A DNA stretch of 64,000 bases from Bog-756 sp963704585 (GTDB taxonomy: Bacteria > Actinomycetota > Acidimicrobiia > Acidimicrobiales > RAAP-2): NCBI GenBank assembly GCA_963704585.1, contig OY969919.1:2604001-2668000 (forward strand). Direction: 5' to 3'. The translations under genes and the position numbers were made by a program. Below the pieces are notes generated by a model that saw nothing but the letters and a program-made list of their open reading frames with translations, did not search any database and was not told where the DNA came from. How positions within the stretch are numbered: the first letter of the stretch is position 1; every line of letters begins with the position of its first letter. Below are positions 42,412 to 50,615 of the stretch, piece by piece.

Positions 42412-43403
42412 GCGCGCGGCCGTCGGGACGACTCCAGCTCGGGGTCTTCGTGCCCCAGGGCTGGAAGCTCGAGTACACCGGGTGGAGCGGCCCTGACGCG
42501 TGGGCGCGTTCGGTCGAGCTCGCACAGCTCGCCGAGGCGCTCGGCTACGACCACCTCTGGGTCTACGACCATGTCGAGACCGTGCCGCGTCGCGAGCCGT
42601 CCCACGTCTTCGAGGCGTTCACCATGCTCGCCGCGCTCTCGCAGCGCACCTCGAGCGTCGGACTGGGCCAGCTCGTCACCTGCTCGTCGTACCGGAACGC
42701 CGGGCTCCTCGCGAAGGAAGCCGCGTGCATCGACGTCTTCTCGGGCGGCCGCGTGATCCTCGGGCTCGGCGCCGGCTGGTACCACGAGGAGTACGGCGCC
42801 TACGGCTACGAGTACCTCCCGGACCCGGTCCGGCTCGCGGTGCTCGACGAGACCCTCGACGCGGTGCAGCGCCTCTGGACCGAGGAGACCGTGACCCTCG
42901 ACGGCGCGCACGTGCAGCTGCGCGGCGCGTTCTGCGATCCGAAACCGGTCCAGAACCTCCCGCCGCTCCTCGTCGGCGGCGGTGGGGAGCGGGTCAACCT
43001 CCGCATCGCGGCCCGCCGGGCGGACCTCACCAACTGGCAGGTCGGGCTCGAGTCCTTCGTGCGCAAGTCGGAGCTGCTCGCCCGGTACTGCGACGAGATC
43101 GGCCGGCCGTTCGAGGAGATCGTGCGGACCCACGGTCCGGACTGCCGCATCTTCGACACCGAGGCGGAGGCGGTCGCCTGGTGCGAGACCGAGGACGGCG
43201 GCCACCTCTGGGGCGGCACGCCGACGGAGGACTACCTCGCGGAGAACTTCGTCGGAACGGTCGAACAGGTCATCGACAAGACGCAGGCATTCGTCGACGC
43301 GGGCTGCGGCGGCCTCATCCTCTGGCTTCGCGACTACCCGAGCGACGAGACGCTCCGGCGGTTCGTCGCAGAAGTGGTCCCCGCCCTCAAGCTCCCGAGC
43401 TGA
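42408..43403 (+). CDS. LLM-class (luciferase-like) flavin-dependent oxidoreductase
   Basis: A 331-residue TIM-barrel protein of the F420/FMN-dependent luciferase-like class. FVPQGWKLEYTGWSG is the first strand-loop, YDHLWVYDHVETVPRREPSH has the cofactor phosphate region, and FSGGRVILGLGAGWYHEEYG the nonprolyl cis-peptide segment. PKPVQNLPPLLVGGGGE is the late barrel loop. In acidimicrobia and mycobacteria such enzymes often use F420. It ends a coupled three-gene operon with ADH and VOC proteins. Substrate unknown. Confidence 0.9.
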   Translation: MSARPSGRLQLGVFVPQGWKLEYTGWSGPDAWARSVELAQLAEALGYDHLWVYDHVETVPRREPSHVFEAFTMLAALSQRTSSVGLGQLVTCSSYRNAGLLAKEAACIDVFSGGRVILGLGAGWYHEEYGAYGYEYLPDPVRLAVLDETLDAVQRLWTEETVTLDGAHVQLRGAFCDPKPVQNLPPLLVGGGGERVNLRIAARRADLTNWQVGLESFVRKSELLARYCDEIGRPFEEIVRTHGPDCRIFDTEAEAVAWCETEDGGHLWGGTPTEDYLAENFVGTVEQVIDKTQAFVDAGCGGLILWLRDYPSDETLRRFVAEVVPALKLPS

Positions 43404-43448
43404 TCGCCAGTCGCTTCCGCCGGCGCGGGCACCGATCGGCGCGGGTGT

Positions 43449-45083
43449 TCACTTGTGGTGCACCCCGAGCTCGATGGCCTTGACGAGGAGCAGGAGCACG
43501 GCGACGACCAGGTAGCCGCGCAGGAGGTACATGCCGATGAGGCGGCCGCGCGACCAGGTCGGTCGCTCGAGGAGGGCGAGCGAGGGCATGCGCCAGTTGG
43601 CGCGCTGCTCTCTTGAGACCGCCGGTACGGGCTCACGGCGCGACCGCTGCCGCACGAGGGCGATGCCGCCGATCAGGTAGCCGACGACGAGCACCCCGCC
43701 GAGCACGACAGAGAGGACCCGCACGTTGACCTGGCTGAAGAGCGTCGTCGCCATGAGGACGAGCGACATCATGAGCAGCACGGTCACGATGACGGTCGCC
43801 AGCACGTTGAGCCACGTCCGGTTGACCCACGGTCCGAGGACCTCCTTGTCGTTGCAGAGCAGGAGGAGGAAGACCGTCGCGCTGGGCAGGAGCACGCCGG
43901 CCAGCGCCTGGACGGCCGTTGTGATGAGGCCGAGCGGCGCACCGGGGATCAGCACGATGCCGGCGGCGACCACCACCATCGAGGCGAACGCGCCGTAGAA
44001 GAACTTGGCCTCGCGCCAGCTGCGGTGCAGCGAGTGGCGCATGCCGAAGATGTCCCCGAAGGCGTAGGAGGTCGCAAGCGTGACCGATGCCGCGCCGATG
44101 ATCGACGCGTTGAGCAGGACGATGGCGAAGAGCGCCCCGGCGGCGTGCCCGACGGTGCTGTCGAGGCCGCTCGCGACGCCACCGGCGTTGGTGAAATGCC
44201 CGGCGAACGTCGTGCCGCCGAAGGCGGCGGCCGTGACGGCCATGAGCAGTGAAGCGGCGAAGACGGTGATCAGCGATCCGATCACGGTGTCGGCGCGCTC
44301 GTAGTTGATCCAGCGGGGGGTGATCCGCTTGTCGACGATGTTCGACTGCTGGAAGAAGAGCTGCCACGGTGCCACGGTCGTCCCGACGATGGCGATGACG
44401 AGCAGCACCGAGGTCGAGGTGAACCCGCCCTGCACGCCCGGAGTCGCGAGATGGTGGAGGAAGTCTCCGGCAGACGGGTGGCTGAAGACGGCGAGCGGGA
44501 TCACGAGGAAGTTGGCGAAGATGAACACGAACATGAACCGCTCCCACCGCCGGAAGCTGCCTGTCGCGGTCATGGCGACGAGCGCGAACGCGGCGATGGG
44601 GACCGAGACGTACTGGCTCACGCCGAAGTAGCCGAGGGCGAGGCTCACCCCGATGAACTCCGTCGCGATGGTCAAGAAGTTGAGGATGAACAGGTCGCCG
44701 ACGGAGAAGGCCCCCCAGAAGGTGCCGAAGCGCTCGTTGATGAGGCGCGCGTGGCCCACCCCGGTGACCGCGCCGAGGCGGACGACCATCTCCTGGTTCA
44801 CGATGAGCACCGGTACGAGCAGCGGGAGCGTCCACAGGAGGGTGAGCCCGTAGTTCTGACCGGCCTGTGCATAGGTCGAGACGCCACCGGCGTCGTTGTC
44901 CCCGATCATCACGATGAGGCCCGGACCCATGATCGCGAGCAGGGTCAGCGCGCGGGCTCCCCAGCTGCGGCGCACGCCGACGTCGTGCTGGCGGATCGTC
45001 CCGAACGCGCCCCGGATGTCGCCGAGGTGCGCCTCGTCGAGCACCGCGGACGACGGCTCGGATGAGGCGATCTGCTCGTCCAC
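43449..45083 (-). CDS. NRAMP-family divalent-cation transporter
   Basis: A 544-residue protein with about 11-12 membrane helices. TM1 has IMGPGLIVMIGDNDAGGVST, a variant of the DPGN motif, and TM6 has TTVAPWQLFFQQSNIVDKRI where the canonical MPH motif has Ala-Pro-Trp. Loss of the TM6 methionine is a mark of NRAMP-related Mg/Mn transporters rather than classic MntH. I chose GTG 45083 (VDEQIASSE) since AAGGAGGT lies just upstream; the GTG at 45092 lies within that Shine-Dalgarno. It follows a soluble MgtE-like gene, probably its regulator. Confidence 0.85.
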   Translation of the reverse strand: MDEQIASSEPSSAVLDEAHLGDIRGAFGTIRQHDVGVRRSWGARALTLLAIMGPGLIVMIGDNDAGGVSTYAQAGQNYGLTLLWTLPLLVPVLIVNQEMVVRLGAVTGVGHARLINERFGTFWGAFSVGDLFILNFLTIATEFIGVSLALGYFGVSQYVSVPIAAFALVAMTATGSFRRWERFMFVFIFANFLVIPLAVFSHPSAGDFLHHLATPGVQGGFTSTSVLLVIAIVGTTVAPWQLFFQQSNIVDKRITPRWINYERADTVIGSLITVFAASLLMAVTAAAFGGTTFAGHFTNAGGVASGLDSTVGHAAGALFAIVLLNASIIGAASVTLATSYAFGDIFGMRHSLHRSWREAKFFYGAFASMVVVAAGIVLIPGAPLGLITTAVQALAGVLLPSATVFLLLLCNDKEVLGPWVNRTWLNVLATVIVTVLLMMSLVLMATTLFSQVNVRVLSVVLGGVLVVGYLIGGIALVRQRSRREPVPAVSREQRANWRMPSLALLERPTWSRGRLIGMYLLRGYLVVAVLLLLVKAIELGVHHK

Positions 45084-45310
45084 GGGGCTCACCTCCTTCG
45101 TTCGGGCGGGGGACGGTGCTCGGGGCAGGCGCCATGCCGGGGCCGTGTCCGATCCGGCGGGCCCGGCGAGCGTGGATGGAAGGGGCACCGGCACGGCGGG
45201 GCACCTGTGGTGGGGGACGTCGCGGCAGCGAAGCCGTCGCGGTCCGCCGTGCGCACGTGCGCGAGGTCAGAGCGGATCGTCGCTGGCGGGTTTTCGCTCG
45301 CGCCGCACCG

Positions 45311-46600
45311 TCAGTCCTCGACCGACGACGTGCCGAAGTCGCGCCGCCATCCCGTCGGGAGGAGGAGCTCGAGGACGTCGTCGACCGTGACGACGCCCAG
45401 GATCCGCTGGTGGTGCGCGTCGAGCACCGGGGCCACGACGAGATTGAAGTCGGACATCTTGCGGGCCGTGGCACCGAGGTCCCAGTCCGGGTGGACGTGG
45501 GGCGGGTCGTGGTCGAGCACCGCGTCGAGCTCGTCGGAGGGGCTCGCCTTGATGAGGGTGACGGCCGGCGCGGAGCCGCTCACGTGGTCGTTGTCGTCGA
45601 GCGCGAACACGACGTTGAGCGTCTCGACCGGTGCGGTGCTCCGCTGGACGGCCTGGAGCGCAGCTCCGACCGACAGTGAGCCGGGAACGCAGAGGAAGTC
45701 CGGGCTCATGAGGCCCCCTGCGGTCTCGGGGTTGTAGCTGAGCAGCGAGCGGATCTTGCGTCGCTTCGGCTCCGGGACCAGCTCGAGGATGGGAAGGCGA
45801 CGTTCCTGGTCGACCTCGGTGATCAGGTCGGCGGCGTCGTCGGGGGCCATCGACGCGAGGAGGCGCGCGGCTTCGCGGTCCGGTCGCGAGTGAAGGAACT
45901 CGACCTGGTGCTCGGTGTCCAGCTCCTCGAAGACGTCGGCCTCGAGCTCGACGTTCTCACCGACCGCCTCGATGATCTCCTCGCCCTCCTCGTGGGACGC
46001 CGCCTCGACGAGATCGGCGATCTGGGCGGGGTGGAGCTTGGCGAGCTTGCGGTAGGGGATCCGCAGTCGCGACGACGGGACGTGCGAGACGAACGGCTCG
46101 ATGCTCGCCCAGTCGACGACCGGTCCCGATGGCGCCTTGCGGCCCAGTCGACCGGGAAGGAAGCGCTGGCGCAGGGGATGGCTGGAGGGGTCGACGCCGA
46201 CCACCTCCCAGGTCCCGTCCACGTTCGCGAGCTCGATCTCGTTCGCCCGGATCAGCCGCCCACCGACGAAGTTGATGAGGTGGTGCGCCAGCAGGTCCCG
46301 TGCGAGCAGGAGCTCGCCGGGGCGTCGCTCGAAGCGCCGGAGGTCGACGCGCCGGCCGTCGAAGAGCACCCGGCCGCGCTCGAATCGTGCGACCTTGCGG
46401 ATCGGGACGAAGAGGTCGCGGCCGCCGATCCTCACCACCAGTCCGACCACCGGGGGATGGGGACGGTCGCCGAGCCGGACGATCAGGTCCTCGACGCGAC
46501 CGATCCGGTCGCCGGCGCGGTCGACCAGCGGGCGCTTGATCGCGTTCGAGAGGTGGAGGATCTCGACGTCCTGCTCGGCCGCGACCTCGTGCGCAGTCAT
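45311..46600 (-). CDS. PRC-barrel / MgtE N-domain / CBS-pair protein without a pore
   Basis: A 429-residue soluble protein. Residues about 15-170 look like two PRC-barrel-like units (DRAGDRIGRVEDLIVRLG, then FVGGRLIRANEIELANVDG). Residues about 200-300 are an MgtE N domain (LHPAQIADLVEAASHEEGEE, SMAPDDAADLITEVDQERR, YNPETAGGLMSPDFLCV). Residues about 305-420 are a CBS pair ending ILGVVTVDDVLELLLP. The MgtE membrane domain is missing. In MgtE the N and CBS domains sense Mg2+; here the protein could do this in trans for the NRAMP carrier encoded 227 bases downstream. Confidence 0.85.
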   Translation of the reverse strand: MTAHEVAAEQDVEILHLSNAIKRPLVDRAGDRIGRVEDLIVRLGDRPHPPVVGLVVRIGGRDLFVPIRKVARFERGRVLFDGRRVDLRRFERRPGELLLARDLLAHHLINFVGGRLIRANEIELANVDGTWEVVGVDPSSHPLRQRFLPGRLGRKAPSGPVVDWASIEPFVSHVPSSRLRIPYRKLAKLHPAQIADLVEAASHEEGEEIIEAVGENVELEADVFEELDTEHQVEFLHSRPDREAARLLASMAPDDAADLITEVDQERRLPILELVPEPKRRKIRSLLSYNPETAGGLMSPDFLCVPGSLSVGAALQAVQRSTAPVETLNVVFALDDNDHVSGSAPAVTLIKASPSDELDAVLDHDPPHVHPDWDLGATARKMSDFNLVVAPVLDAHHQRILGVVTVDDVLELLLPTGWRRDFGTSSVED

Positions 46601-46671
46601 CGGTCTCCCACCGTAGTCGTCGTCGATCCGTCCTCCGCGGTGCGACACCGACCGGGGTTCGGGAGCCGTGG

Positions 46672-48537
46672 TCAGTCCGCGAGCGTCCCGGTCCCCTCGG
46701 GGGTGCGAATCGGGAGTGGCACCCGGGCGACGACCACGTCGGGCCGGCGGTGGAGCTGCGCGGTGAGCGCGAGGTCGACCTGATTGTGGAGGAGCCGGTA
46801 CCGGAAGTGCTCCGGGATCACGACGGGGATCAGGACGACGACCTGCCGGTCCCCCTGCATGCGGAGCTCGTCGACGACCCCGAGGATCGGCTCGACGATC
46901 GAGGCGTACTCGGTGTGCAGGACCCGGAGCGGGACGCCGGGATCCCACTCCCGCCACTGAGCCTCCACGTCGGGTGGCCGGTCCTGCGCGGGCACGCCGT
47001 CGATGACGACGGTCACGGCGAGGACGTCGTCGCCGAGGGAGATCGCCTCGGTCAGCGCGTGGTGGGTCATGCGTGAGACGGACGTCACCGGGACGAGCAC
47101 GATCGTCCGCTTGCGATGGAGGGGCGGCTGCGTGGTGCCTACTCCGAGCTCCTGTGCGGAGCGCGAGTAGTACGCCTCGATCCGGTTGAAGAGCAGGATC
47201 AGCAATGGAATGGCGACGACGACGACCCAGGCACCCTCGACGAACTTGGTCACGAGGAAGATGACGGTTGCGAGGGCCGTGACGACGGCGCCCGTTCCGT
47301 TGACGATCGCGCGCCGGGTCCAGCCCGGCTCCCTCGTCCGGCGCCAGTGGACGACCAGTCCGGCCTGCGAGAGCGTGAACCCGGTGAAGACGCCGATCGC
47401 GAACAGCGGGATGAGCGTGTTGGTGTTGCCCCCGACTGCGACGAGCAGGATCGCCGAGAAGACCGTCAGCGCCAGGATCCCGTTGCCGAACACCAGCCGC
47501 CGGTCGCGCAGGCCGAAGAAGTGCGGCAGGCAGTTGTCGCGTGAGAGCAGGCTCGTGAGAACGGGCAGGCCGCCGAACGAGGTGTTGGCCGCGAGCGCGA
47601 GGACGAGGGTGATCGTGATCGACACGAGGTAGTAGGCCCAATGGCGCCCGACCGCCTCGGCCATGATCTGGCTGAGCACCGTCTCGTTCGAGCGGGGCTG
47701 GATGTGGAACTTGTTGGTGAGGACGGCGAGACCGAGCAGCATCGTGCCGAGGATCACGCCGAGGAGCAGTTCCGTCCGCTTCGCTCGTTGGACGCGAGGC
47801 TCCCTGAACAGCGGCACGCCGTTCGCGATCGCCTCGACGCCGGTGAGCGCGCTGCACCCCGCCGAGAATGCCTTGAGCACGAGCAGGATGCCGACGGCCT
47901 CGAGCGGATGGGTGGCGACCACCGACGCGCCGGCAGGCGGTGTGCCGGCTCCGAATGGATGGACGAGGCCGACCGCGATGATCGCGAGGAGGCCCACGAT
48001 GAACACCATGGTCGGAAGGAGGAATGCCCGGGCACCCTCACCGAGCCCGCGGAGGTTGAGCGCGGTGATCACGAGCAGGATCCCGATGCAGATGGGGACC
48101 GTGTACGGCGCCGTCGACGGGAAGGCGGACGAGAGCTGCCCGACGCCCGCGGCGATCGAGACCGCAACGGTCAGCGTGTAGTCCACGATGAGCGCCCCGC
48201 CGGCGAGCTTGCTCACCGCGGCTCCGAAGTTGTCGCGCGTGACCGCGTAGGCACCGCCTCCGTGCGGGTACGCATCGATCACCTGGCGGTAGGAGATCAC
48301 GAGGATCGTGAGCAGCCCGATGATGGCGATCGTGATCGGGAGGATGAGGTGCAGCGCGGTCGCACCCGCCGCAGCGAGCACGACCAGGATGGCCTCCGGT
48401 CCATACGCGACCGAGGTCAGCGCGTCGAGGGAGAGCGCTGAGAGCCCTTCGACCGGTGTGATCTCCTCGCTTGCGGCTTCGCTGGTCGACAGCGCGTGGC
48501 CGAAGAGGATCCGCTGCACCCTCCGGGTCGTACTCAT
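46672..48537 (-). CDS. KimA-like potassium/proton symporter (APC family)
   Basis: A 621-residue membrane protein with about 12 helices and a 150-residue cytoplasmic C-domain. LFGHALSTSEAASEEITPVE, LSLDALTSVAYGPEAILVVL, ISYRQVIDAYPHGGGAYAVT and GGALIVDYTLTVAVSIAAGV match KimA/YdaO of Bacillus block by block, and the C-domain (KRTIVLVPVTSVSRMTHHAL) is the USP-like part that binds c-di-AMP in KimA. Length is near the 607 residues of KimA. ATG 48537 (MSTTRRVQ) was chosen. High-affinity K+ uptake is expected. Confidence 0.85.
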   Translation of the reverse strand: MSTTRRVQRILFGHALSTSEAASEEITPVEGLSALSLDALTSVAYGPEAILVVLAAAGATALHLILPITIAIIGLLTILVISYRQVIDAYPHGGGAYAVTRDNFGAAVSKLAGGALIVDYTLTVAVSIAAGVGQLSSAFPSTAPYTVPICIGILLVITALNLRGLGEGARAFLLPTMVFIVGLLAIIAVGLVHPFGAGTPPAGASVVATHPLEAVGILLVLKAFSAGCSALTGVEAIANGVPLFREPRVQRAKRTELLLGVILGTMLLGLAVLTNKFHIQPRSNETVLSQIMAEAVGRHWAYYLVSITITLVLALAANTSFGGLPVLTSLLSRDNCLPHFFGLRDRRLVFGNGILALTVFSAILLVAVGGNTNTLIPLFAIGVFTGFTLSQAGLVVHWRRTREPGWTRRAIVNGTGAVVTALATVIFLVTKFVEGAWVVVVAIPLLILLFNRIEAYYSRSAQELGVGTTQPPLHRKRTIVLVPVTSVSRMTHHALTEAISLGDDVLAVTVVIDGVPAQDRPPDVEAQWREWDPGVPLRVLHTEYASIVEPILGVVDELRMQGDRQVVVLIPVVIPEHFRYRLLHNQVDLALTAQLHRRPDVVVARVPLPIRTPEGTGTLAD

Positions 48538-48661
48538 CGGGACGGGCGCGACCGGCACGCGATGAGTGGCATCGGCACCGGAGTCTACGAGTGGCTCAAC
48601 GCGCGGACGCGGCACGTCCGGGCACGCCTCCCCGTCGAGCTCGGCCGGTTCGAGCTCCGAC

Positions 48662-48691
48662 TTGTTGGACGGATTTTGCGCACCGTAGGGT
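48662..48691 (+). promoter_or_regulatory. Possible cysK promoter
   Basis: TTGTTG (48662-48667) and TAGGGT (48686-48691) are separated by 18 bases, 38 bases upstream of the cysK start. The -35 is a fair match to the housekeeping consensus, the -10 is weak. GGACGGATTTTGCGCACC between them is slightly AT-richer than its surroundings. Confidence 0.3.
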
Positions 48692-48729
48692 CTTCACGTC
48701 GGAACAGGCTCGTGAAGGGTGTGACGATC

Positions 48730-49662
48730 ATGAAGATCGCGGACGACATCACCCAGCTCATCGGCAATACGCCGCTCGTCCGGCTCCGCCGACTGACCGA
48801 AGGGCTCGGCGCCGACGTGGTTGCGAAGCTCGAGTACTTCAATCCCGCGCACAGTGTGAAGGATCGGATCGGCGTCGCAATGATCGACGCGGCCGAGGAA
48901 GCCGGCTTCATCGGGCCCAACACGATCGTCCTCGAGCCGACCAGCGGCAACACCGGTATCGCACTCGCCATGGTGTGCGCAGCGCGGGGCTACCCGTGCG
49001 TGTTCACCATGCCCGAGACGATGAGCAAGGAACGCCGCGCGCTGCTGCGTGGGTACGGCGCCGAGCTCGTCCTCACGCCGGGGCCGGACGGTATGGCCGG
49101 CGCGATCGCGAAGGCGGAGGAGCTCGCGAAGAGCGACTCCCGGTACTTCGTCCCGCAGCAGTTCGAGAACCCTGCGAACCCTGCGATCCACCGGAGGACC
49201 ACCGCCGAGGAGATCTGGCGCGACACCGACGGCGGCGTCGATGCCGTCGTGGCCGGCGTCGGAACCGGTGGGACGATCAGTGGCGTCGGCGAGGTTCTGA
49301 AGGAGCGCAAGCCGTCGGTGCGGATGGTGGCCGTCGAGCCCGCGGCGTCACCCGTCCTCTCGGGAGGTCAGAAGGGTCCGCATCCCATCCAGGGGATCGG
49401 CGCGGGATTCGTTCCGTCAATCCTCGACACGTCGGTGATGGACGAGGTCGTCACCGTCGAGAACGACGACGCCTTCGAGTACGCGCGCCGGGCGGCGCGC
49501 GAAGAGGGGCTGCTGGTCGGCATCTCCTCTGGCGCCGCGATCTGGGCCGCGCTGCAGGTCGCCGCGCGACCCGAGAGCGCGGGGAAGCTGATCGTCGTGA
49601 TCGTGCCCTCCTTCGGCGAGCGGTATCTGTCCACCCCGCTCTTCGCCGGCCTGGTCGACTGA
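48730..49662 (+). CDS. cysK: Cysteine synthase A (O-acetylserine sulfhydrylase)
   Basis: A 310-residue PLP enzyme that makes cysteine from O-acetylserine and sulfide. The PLP lysine is in YFNPAHSVKDRIGVAMI (Lys44), the substrate loop is LEPTSGNTGIALAM, and the phosphate-binding glycine loop is GVGTGGTISGVGEVL. GPHPIQGIGAGFVPSILD is the conserved active-site entrance. ATG 48730 (MKIADDITQLIG) is the correct start; a frame opening at 48496 overlaps the divergent transporter and is rejected. Two bases before cysE: one operon. Confidence 0.95.
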   Translation: MKIADDITQLIGNTPLVRLRRLTEGLGADVVAKLEYFNPAHSVKDRIGVAMIDAAEEAGFIGPNTIVLEPTSGNTGIALAMVCAARGYPCVFTMPETMSKERRALLRGYGAELVLTPGPDGMAGAIAKAEELAKSDSRYFVPQQFENPANPAIHRRTTAEEIWRDTDGGVDAVVAGVGTGGTISGVGEVLKERKPSVRMVAVEPAASPVLSGGQKGPHPIQGIGAGFVPSILDTSVMDEVVTVENDDAFEYARRAAREEGLLVGISSGAAIWAALQVAARPESAGKLIVVIVPSFGERYLSTPLFAGLVD

Positions 49663-49664
49663 GC

Positions 49665-50366
49665 GTGCTCGCGACGCTGCGGAGCGATCTGGAGGCGGCC
49701 CGCAGTCGCGATCCGGCGGCGAGGTCCAGCTTCGAGATCGCCCTTTGCTACCCGGGTGTGCACGCGGTCTGGAGCCACCGCGTCGCCCACCGGCTGTGGT
49801 CCAGCGGCTGGAGACTGGCGGCGCGCTTCTGTTCCGCGGCGACGCGGGTGGTGACCGGGGTCGACATCCATCCCGCCGCGCGTCTGGGCCCGGGGCTCTT
49901 CATCGATCACGCGACCGGTGTCGTCATCGGTGAGACCACCGAAATCGGGCGCGATGTGACCCTGTACCAGGGTGTCACTCTCGGTGGCACGAGCCTCGAG
50001 CGGGTCAAGCGCCATCCCACGATCGGTGATCGGGTGACGATCGGCGCAGGTGCGAAGGTGCTCGGTCCGGTCACCGTGGGCGACGACAGCCGGATCGGCG
50101 CGAACGCGGTCGTGGTGAAGCCGGTGCCGCCGAACTCGGTGGTCGTCGGCGTGCCAGGACAGGTCATCGCACGGAGTCGCCCGAGGACCACCGACGCGCA
50201 GCCGGACCTCGACGGCACGCTCCTTCCCGACCTCATCGGGACGAGCCTCCAGGCGCTGCGCCGTCGGGTCGACCGGCTGGAGACGGCGGTCGAGGGAAGG
50301 TCCGCCGAACCCGAGGTGCGGCCGTCGGAGTCCGGCATCTGGCAGGGGGAGGACTTCTCGATCTGA
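49665..50366 (+). CDS. cysE: Serine O-acetyltransferase
   Basis: A 233-residue left-handed beta-helix enzyme that acetylates serine for CysK. FEIALCYPGVHAVWSHRVAH is the CysE N-terminal helix set; VDIHPAARLGPGLFIDHATG and VVIGETTEIGRDVTLYQGVT are hexapeptide turns with the catalytic His. LGGTSLERVKRHPTIGDRVT is the conserved loop. The long tail after position 190 (TTDAQPDLDGTLLPDLIG and a coiled segment) is variable; the short C-terminal Ile (FSI at the very end) may dock into CysK, as in the cysteine synthase complex. GTG start. Confidence 0.94.
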   Translation: MLATLRSDLEAARSRDPAARSSFEIALCYPGVHAVWSHRVAHRLWSSGWRLAARFCSAATRVVTGVDIHPAARLGPGLFIDHATGVVIGETTEIGRDVTLYQGVTLGGTSLERVKRHPTIGDRVTIGAGAKVLGPVTVGDDSRIGANAVVVKPVPPNSVVVGVPGQVIARSRPRTTDAQPDLDGTLLPDLIGTSLQALRRRVDRLETAVEGRSAEPEVRPSESGIWQGEDFSI

Positions 50367-50615
50367 CGAGGCCGGTGCTGCCGGACGTTTCCGTCTAGCC
50401 AGGCGCGAGTGCTGTTCGACACTCAGAGTGCTTCTGTTGACACAGAAAGTGACCAAAGCCTCTGGTCCGCAGCGCGGGGAAGGCGCAAGGTCAGAGAAGA
50501 GAGGCAGCGAACCCTTCGGGGTGCACCGCCTCAGCAGGGAGCGATTCCGTTCGGACGCGAGGGCCACCTTTGACGCGAGCGCCGACGCGTCCTCAGCCGA
50601 AAGGGGCAGGTCGCC

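Noticed and set aside
45084..45310. Manganese or magnesium riboswitch upstream of the NRAMP gene
   Set aside because: The leader has one imperfect GC hairpin only; the yybP-ykoY and M-box core sequences are absent.
48496..48729. N-terminal extension of cysK from an upstream ATG
   Set aside because: The extension overlaps the divergent KimA-like gene and has no similarity to CysK; the ATG at 48730 fits the family start.
50367..50615. c-di-GMP or c-di-AMP riboswitch before the propeller gene
   Set aside because: AAAGCCTCTGGTCC at about 50454 recalls part of a GEMM core, but the remaining conserved parts are missing. Nothing else was recognised in this 249-base leader.
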